Part shown: in pieces, positions 60,545 to 64,000 of the stretch
Position numbering within the stretch: position 1 is the stretch's first letter
Layout: every line of letters begins with the position of its first letter
Assembly: GCF_000378205.1 (NCBI RefSeq)
Contig: NZ_KB899420.1
Coordinates: 62,001-126,000, forward strand
Length of the DNA: 64,000 nucleotides
Direction of reading: 5' to 3'
Source of the DNA: Sediminispirochaeta bajacaliforniensis DSM 16054
Lineage (GTDB): Bacteria > Spirochaetota > Spirochaetia > DSM-16054 > Sediminispirochaetaceae
Notes under the pieces: generated by a model
What the model saw: the letters and a program-made list of their open reading frames with translations, nothing else
Told to the model about the DNA's origin: nothing
The model's database searches: none
Translations under genes and position numbers: made by a program

Positions 60545-60862
60545 TAGCTCAATATGAAGTATATTTGATAAATTTAGACCCTACAGTAGGACATGAAATA
60601 AAAAAAACAAGGCCTTGTTTGATAATTTCTCCCAATGAGATGAATGAATCAATTCCAGACAATCATAGTAGCCCCTATGACAACAAAATCGCATCCCTTT
60701 CCGACGCGTGTTCCCATTGTATTTGAAAAGAAAAATGGTTGGATAGTATTAGATCAGATAAGAACTGTTGATAGGAAAAGACTAATTAAGAGAATTGGTA
60801 AGATCAATAAAAAAGAAATAGTACTTGTAAAAAATATACTGCAAGAGATGTTAGTAGATTAA
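60532..60862 (+). pseudogene. mazF/pemK-like toxin gene broken by a 4-base tandem duplication
   Basis: The first frame (60532-60639) gives VVIAQYEVYLINLDPTVG, then TRPCLIISPNEMN; the second (from 60644) gives FQTIIVAPMTTKSHPFPTR, then GWIVLDQIRTVDRKRL. Together they read as one MazF endoribonuclease of about 108 aa. At 60639-60646 the sequence is ATGAATGA followed by ATC; removing one ATGA restores the frame exactly (SPNEMNQFQTIIVAPMT). The toxin is therefore probably inactive. It belongs to the decayed mazEF locus. A sequencing error is possible but the neighbouring antitoxin is also damaged. Confidence 0.75.
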
Positions 60863-60977
60863 CGTCAAAATAATGTATCGGTTCTTCATGCATGTGTTCC
60901 AACATTGATTGGAATTATCTCTTGTTCCTTTATGATAAAATCTACTGGAGCCCGACACGTCAGATTGATCTATTACC

Positions 60978-61253
60978 TTATTTGTATGCGTCTTTCCGGT
61001 GAACAATATCAATAATATAAATTATTACCTCACTCCCTTCGACTGCATAAAACAATCGATAATTACCAATTCTATATCGATAGAACTCTGAGTAATCACC
61101 CTTTAAACGTTTTATATTGGGGCCAAAGTAAGGATTTCGTTTAATCAAAGGATATACGTATTCAACTATCTTTTTATACAATTTTTTATATTCGGGCTGC
61201 TGTACTTTTTTTTGAAAATTATCAGTTTCAGCTATAACAAAGTTATCCGACAA
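60978..61253 (-). CDS. RelE/ParE-family toxin
   Basis: 91 aa, typical RelE/ParE length. Core segments: FQKKVQQPEYKKLYKKI, KRLKGDYSEFYRYRIGNYRLFY and IIYIIDIVHRKDAYK, with the conserved Tyr/Arg C-terminal end. It would cut mRNA at the ribosome or poison gyrase; which one is not decidable. It overlaps the ribbon-helix-helix antitoxin gene by 11 bases, antitoxin first. It lies in the AT-rich toxin-antitoxin island. Confidence 0.85.
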   Translation of the reverse strand: MSDNFVIAETDNFQKKVQQPEYKKLYKKIVEYVYPLIKRNPYFGPNIKRLKGDYSEFYRYRIGNYRLFYAVEGSEVIIYIIDIVHRKDAYK

Positions 61254-61485
61254 TTTTATATTGTCCTTCGGCTATTTCTTTTTTACCCCGGTTTAAAGCA
61301 GTAAGAATTTCTTTATCTTTTAGTATTTCATCCATTTCACTATCTGAGACAAAGCTTTCTTCAGTTAAAAAGGCAATAGTTGCATACTCTATAAAGTTCG
61401 AAATAGAACGTCGCTCGCCTTCTGCTGCGGACCTGAATAGCTCGTATGTATCATCATCAATACGGATGGTTATCGTCTTTGCCAT
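61243..61485 (-). CDS. Ribbon-helix-helix antitoxin (CopG type)
   Basis: 80 aa. The N-terminal strand and helices KTITIRIDDDTYELFRSAAE and RRSISNFIEYATIAFL form a CopG-like DNA-binding fold. The acidic C-terminus (SDSEMDEILKDKEILTALNRG) would wrap the toxin. It precedes the RelE-like toxin gene and overlaps it by 11 bases. It probably autorepresses the pair from the region just upstream (61486-61530). Confidence 0.82.
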   Translation of the reverse strand: MAKTITIRIDDDTYELFRSAAEGERRSISNFIEYATIAFLTEESFVSDSEMDEILKDKEILTALNRGKKEIAEGQYKIVG

Positions 61486-61545
61486 TTCACACCTCGTATT
61501 CTATTTTATTCATTTACATTCTCTTTGTCAATTAAATTGCTACCA

Positions 61546-61760
61546 TCAAAGATTTGATGTGAGTTGGTCAACTATTTCCATACTACAACTAAGTTCTGAA
61601 TTCACTTCTTCTGCCAGTCTATACAGTTTTCTTAAATCATGGATACGGGGTATTTTTCTATCATAAAGCACTATTCCATTTTCGTGAATCTCTTTTTGAA
61701 CAACAGACAAAGATTTTCAGCGATATCATGAATACATGCAGTGTAGCCTGTACAAGATAC
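61546..61760 (-). pseudogene. HEPN-domain protein remnant
   Basis: On the minus strand, up to the stop at 61546, the frame reads VVQKEIHENGIVLYDRK, then IPRIHDLRKLYRLAEEV, followed by about 14 more residues. KxHDLxxLxxLA is the typical HEPN core, where a preceding A-x-E-K-x-L-K-A helix is expected. That helix seems to lie further upstream in another frame (TACIHDIAENLCLLFKK). A TGA interrupts the frame near 61720. No full N-terminus or partner nucleotidyltransferase gene remains. It is a decayed member of a HEPN/MNT-type toxin-antitoxin pair (inference). Confidence 0.4.
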
Positions 61761-61782
61761 GGAACGATAAAGGTGAATTTTG

Positions 61783-61811
61783 TTGACATATGGGTGACAA
61801 TTGAGTATCCT
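61783..61811 (+). promoter_or_regulatory. Promoter of the Phd/PIN operon
   Basis: TTGACA (61783-61788), 17 bases, TATCCT (61806-61811). Start codon ATG 61829 follows with CAGGAG before it. Repeated TGACA elements in the spacer could be antitoxin binding sites. Confidence 0.6.
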
Positions 61812-61828
61812 TACATCAGGAGAATACT

Positions 61829-62107
61829 ATGAAATTTATTACCGTAAGAGATTTAAGAACCTCACCTGCCCAGATTTGGAAGCAATTACCGGAAGAGCAG
61901 GAAATGGTAATAACAAATAATGGAAAGCCAATAGCATTATTAACACCATTAAGTGATGCAAATTTAGAAGAAACAGTGAAGGCTATCCGAAAAGCACGGG
62001 CAATTAATGCCGTGAAAGCAATACAAGAAATTTCATTAAAAAATGGAAATAGTGAGATGAGCAATGAAGAAATTGAAAAAGAAATAAAAGAATATAGAAA
62101 GAAGTAA
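61829..62107 (+). CDS. Phd/YefM-family antitoxin
   Basis: 92 aa. The N-terminal Phd/YefM fold is seen in FITVRDLRTSPAQIWKQL and EMVITNNGKPIALLTPL. A charged, helical C-terminus (SNEEIEKEIKEYRKK) would neutralise the toxin. AGGAG lies before the ATG, and the toxin gene begins 3 bases after its stop. It is a DNA-binding repressor of its own operon. Confidence 0.85.
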   Translation: MKFITVRDLRTSPAQIWKQLPEEQEMVITNNGKPIALLTPLSDANLEETVKAIRKARAINAVKAIQEISLKNGNSEMSNEEIEKEIKEYRKK

Positions 62108-62110
62108 TAG

Positions 62111-62500
62111 ATGAATGTAGTAATTGATACAAATGTCATAATATCGGGTTTATTAAATCCAAAAGGCGTGCCTGGACAGATTATAAATTTGATCTTACAT
62201 GAAAAGTTGACGTTATTATTTGACAATAGAATTCTGGAAGAATATCGCGAAGTTCTTAATCGAAAAAAATTTGGACTACATCGAAATATAATAGATCCAT
62301 TATTTGATTTTATAAGAAATGAAGGAATATTTGTTATCCCCGAACCAATACAAACTGAATTTGATGATAAAGATGATAAGAAATTTTTAGAAGTAGCTAT
62401 TAGTGGAAGTGCTGAATATCTGATAACAGGAAATAAAAGGCACTTTCCAGATAATGAAATAATAGTGACACCGAGAGAATATTTTGAAGAATGGAAATAG
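62111..62500 (+). CDS. PIN-domain toxin (COG1569 type)
   Basis: 129 aa. PIN-fold acidic residues: VVIDTNVIISGL (Asp6), DNRILEEYREVL (Glu), DDKDDKKFLEVA (Asp) and the closing YLITGNKRHFP. It matches the small PIN proteins of the type annotated as putative toxin components; they cut RNA using magnesium. It is encoded right after a Phd-type antitoxin. Both are AT-rich and intact by sequence. Confidence 0.85.
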   Translation: MNVVIDTNVIISGLLNPKGVPGQIINLILHEKLTLLFDNRILEEYREVLNRKKFGLHRNIIDPLFDFIRNEGIFVIPEPIQTEFDDKDDKKFLEVAISGSAEYLITGNKRHFPDNEIIVTPREYFEEWK

Positions 62501-62640
62501 AGAAGATTTGTAGAGCGGATCAGCATTTGCCACCTGGGACCAGAAACTTAATATACTTCCTCATCTTCATTGTGTTGTTCCTGAGAAGGACATCCATGGC
62601 TCGGTTACGAGAAAAAAGATTGATTAATAATAGAATGTAT

Positions 62641-62653
62641 TGTACATTGTACA
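62641..62653. promoter_or_regulatory. Palindrome over the start of the VapC-like gene
   Basis: TGTACA-T-TGTACA (62641-62653) is a perfect inverted repeat one base before ATG 62655, and further flanked by ATGTA/TACAT. It replaces any normal ribosome site and looks like an operator for the paired antitoxin. Confidence 0.55.
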
Positions 62654-62654
62654 T

Positions 62655-63047
62655 ATGGGTATATTGGTAGATGCAAATATATATTTAGCTGTAATTCTTA
62701 ACGAACCTGAAAAAATTAAGATTATTGAAATAACTCAAGCAGATGATTTGATTTCTCCAGTTGTATTACCGTTTGAAATAGGAAATGCACTATCTGCTAT
62801 GTATAAAAGGAATAGGTTAGATAAAAATCAAATAATAGAGTGTTATTCAATTTTTCAGCAAATACCAATTCGATTGATAGATGTTAATGTACAAACATCG
62901 TTAGCGATAGCTGCTGATTATGGTATCTATGCTTATGATGCTTATTATTTAGAGATAGCAAAACGATTTAAGTGTAGTTTGATGAGTTTAGATAATAGGA
63001 TGAAAGAAGTCGCAAGTGATTTAGGAATCCATTTATTGGAGGTTTAA
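62655..63047 (+). CDS. VapC-like PIN-domain toxin
   Basis: 130 aa from ATG 62655; a TTG at 62640 is in frame but unlikely. PIN residues: ILVDANIYLAVIL (Asp), PFEIGNALSAMY (Glu), YGIYAYDAYYLEIA (Asp) and LMSLDNRMKEVA (Asp). It would cleave RNA. The gene is followed at once by a Phd-type antitoxin gene (TAAATG), so the order is toxin first. Its start lies next to a palindrome and lacks a ribosome site, which should keep its translation low. Confidence 0.83.
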   Translation: MGILVDANIYLAVILNEPEKIKIIEITQADDLISPVVLPFEIGNALSAMYKRNRLDKNQIIECYSIFQQIPIRLIDVNVQTSLAIAADYGIYAYDAYYLEIAKRFKCSLMSLDNRMKEVASDLGIHLLEV

Positions 63048-63272
63048 ATGAGAGTATTTAACTATTCAGAAGCAAGACAGAATTTTGCCTCAATATTGAA
63101 TATGGCAACAGAAGAAGATGTTGTAATAGCAAAGAAAGATGGGACCAAGTTTAAGATAGTACCACTTACTAAAAATGAAAATAAATCACCGTTTGATGTT
63201 CCCGGGATTAAGAGCAACATAACAACCAAAGAAATACTTGAGATCATGAAGGAGGCTCGTGAGACATTTTAG
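63048..63272 (+). CDS. Phd/YefM-type antitoxin
   Basis: 74 aa. The N-terminus RVFNYSEARQNFASILNMAT and DVVIAKKDGTKFKIVPL is the Phd/YefM fold (DNA binding and dimerisation). A short helical C-terminus (TTKEILEIMKEARETF) would bind the PIN toxin. TTGGAGG near the toxin end serves as its ribosome site; the start directly follows the toxin stop, which couples the two. The strong ribosome site here, and the weak one at the toxin, favour excess antitoxin. Confidence 0.82.
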   Translation: MRVFNYSEARQNFASILNMATEEDVVIAKKDGTKFKIVPLTKNENKSPFDVPGIKSNITTKEILEIMKEARETF

Positions 63273-63280
63273 AACAGCAG

Positions 63281-63307
63281 GCTGTAATTACGTCCTGTAA
63301 TTACAGC
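63281..63307. repeat. Perfect 11-bp inverted repeat after the last antitoxin gene
   Basis: GCTGTAATTAC (63281-63291), spacer GTCCT, GTAATTACAGC (63297-63307), then TTT. It could end the toxin-antitoxin transcript, although the U-run is short. Confidence 0.5.
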
Positions 63308-63497
63308 TTTGAGCCACAAAACTTCAGCTAACACGGGATGGGTGTAGCGCATCCATCGCCCGAAAGCAGTCGAGAAAAGTGTTTGTTCGCCTGCCAAAAG
63401 CCGGTTTTTTGTACTACCCACATCCTTGTTTTTGTTTTGATTTTTACGCCTTCCTGAAGTATTGCGGCGATTTTTGTTCTTTAGCCAAAAGCTCCTG
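63308..63497. other. GC-richer structured segment without a supportable gene
   Basis: 190 bases between the antitoxin and the LacI-type gene. It contains a stem CGGGATGG (63337-63344) with CCAT-CG-CCCG (63356-63365), and AACAC/GTGTT farther apart. A minus-strand frame (63269-63505) is open, but its Lys/Asn/Arg-rich start and lack of a recognisable domain give no reason to call it a gene. Confidence 0.35.
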
Positions 63498-64000
63498 TCA
63501 TTCATCTATCTGAAGAGAACTTTTTATTATAATGTCTCCTCCCAATGAGGTTTTTCCGGATATTTTTTTCAAAATTCTGAGGGCAGCCGTTTTTCCAATT
63601 TGCTCAACTGGTTGTTTGATATATATCCCTTCAGGATAGAATTCATCAATGCTACTATTATCTTTATAGCCCAAAAGAAATATTTCTTGGGGGATTTTGA
63701 TGCCCTTGTTTCTGCAGAAAAGTACAATATTTGTAGTGATCATCTCGTTACTTGCAACTATGGCATTACACCCGGCCTGTAATAATGCTTGAATCTGGTC
63801 CCGATTACTTTTATCAGAATCTGCATTAAAAAAAACTATTGAGTCATCAAAGATAATATCAAATTCTTTTAGGGAGTCCTGATATGCCTTTAGCCTTTCC
63901 TGAGTCGTACTAATCTTGGGATTGTCGGCAATATATCCAATTCTCTTGAACCCCTTCTCAATAAGATAAGAAACACCTTTTTTCATGGAGCTGTAGTCTG
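63498..64000 (-). CDS. LacI-family regulator, C-terminal part (cut by window edge)
   Basis: The frame stays open to the right edge, so the DNA-binding N-terminus lies outside. The visible 167 or so residues are the C-terminal subdomain of a LacI/PurR effector domain: SYLIEKGFKRIGYIADNPKI, TQERLKAYQDSLKEF, LLQAGCNAIVASNEMITTNI and IPQEIFLLGYKDNSSIDEF, followed by a typical IKQPVEQIGKTAALRIL and the closing sequence. It senses a sugar; its target is not visible. It is AT-rich like the adjacent island. Confidence 0.8.
   Translation of the reverse strand, partial: DYSSMKKGVSYLIEKGFKRIGYIADNPKISTTQERLKAYQDSLKEFDIIFDDSIVFFNADSDKSNRDQIQALLQAGCNAIVASNEMITTNIVLFCRNKGIKIPQEIFLLGYKDNSSIDEFYPEGIYIKQPVEQIGKTAALRILKKISGKTSLGGDIIIKSSLQIDE

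Noticed and set aside
61816-62526. 236-aa minus-strand open frame over the Phd/PIN pair
   Set aside because: Low-complexity Phe/Ser/Ile-rich sequence arising from AT-rich antisense; the plus-strand pair has clear domains, a promoter and a ribosome site.
63310-63400. Integron attC-like site
   Set aside because: AAC/GTT ends and a stem are present, but the core sites do not match the consensus and the unpaired spacer is one-sided (about 17 bases). Kept only as a structured segment.
63269-63505. 78-aa minus-strand open frame after the LacI-type gene
   Set aside because: No domain, runs into the antitoxin gene end, and looks like read-through of a structured non-coding segment.
1-64000. CRISPR array, rRNA or complete insertion sequence
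   Set aside because: No regularly spaced repeats, no rRNA-like stretches and no transposase-like protein were seen on either strand.

Overview
The window looks like a chromosomal segment of a free-living, sugar-fermenting spirochaete of the Spirochaeta/Sediminispirochaeta kind. This is inferred, not proven. The support is the very high density of carbohydrate ABC transporters, substrate-binding proteins whose signal peptides end in Ala-Gly-Gly-Gln-x-Glu without a lipobox cysteine, a LolA/LolCDE-like outer-membrane system, and base composition near 50% GC. Several AT-rich patches (about 5.9-7.3, 36.8-38.2 and 60.4-63.3 kb) look acquired. No rRNA, tRNA, CRISPR array or complete insertion sequence was seen.

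Layout. 1-2.6 kb: thiamine salvage (end of a CytX-like transporter, thiM, thiE, HAD phosphatase). 2.6-7.0 kb, minus strand: EFR1 ferredoxin/flavodoxin, MATE pump, AraC regulator and an AT-rich Fic gene. 7.3-18.6 kb: a ten-gene minus-strand operon with the alternative inositol route known from Thermotoga (IolG, IolM, IolN, IolO), a XylFGH-type transporter, an extra zinc dehydrogenase and two extra TIM-barrel isomerases. Its promoter is overlapped by a 10-bp-arm palindrome, and an XRE-cupin regulator and a TauE/SafE permease are divergent. 20.4-27.4 kb: minus-strand operon of FGGY kinase, class II aldolase, CUT1 transporter, PfkB kinase and an orphan LuxR regulator. 27.5-31.9 kb: second CUT1 transporter with a translationally coupled ROK repressor, divergent from an AGE epimerase. 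33.2-36.7 kb: M15 peptidase joined to a zinc/manganese-type ABC transporter whose ATPase is fused to a DUF1893 domain.

36.8-40.1 kb: DUF234 ATPase, Crp/Fnr regulator, acyltransferase. 40.1-45.4 kb: RpiR-regulated CUT1 operon ending with an unknown protein and a HAD phosphatase. 45.6-53.0 kb: a minus-strand envelope operon (two GT2 glycosyltransferases, a predicted outer-membrane barrel, a LolD-like ATPase, two FtsX permeases and a LolA-like carrier). 53.0-60.4 kb: DUF3820 protein and a third sugar operon (isomerase, Gfo/Idh oxidoreductase, RbsABC-type transporter) divergent from its LacI regulator. 60.4-63.3 kb: an AT-rich toxin-antitoxin island with a decayed mazEF, a RelE/ribbon-helix-helix pair, a HEPN remnant and two PIN/Phd pairs. 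The window ends inside another LacI-type gene.

How the genes work together. Each sugar block carries its own transporter, catabolic enzymes and a different regulator family (XRE-cupin, LuxR, ROK, RpiR, LacI). Genes inside blocks commonly overlap by 1-17 bases, and hairpins often follow the binding-protein gene, which fits differential expression inside operons.
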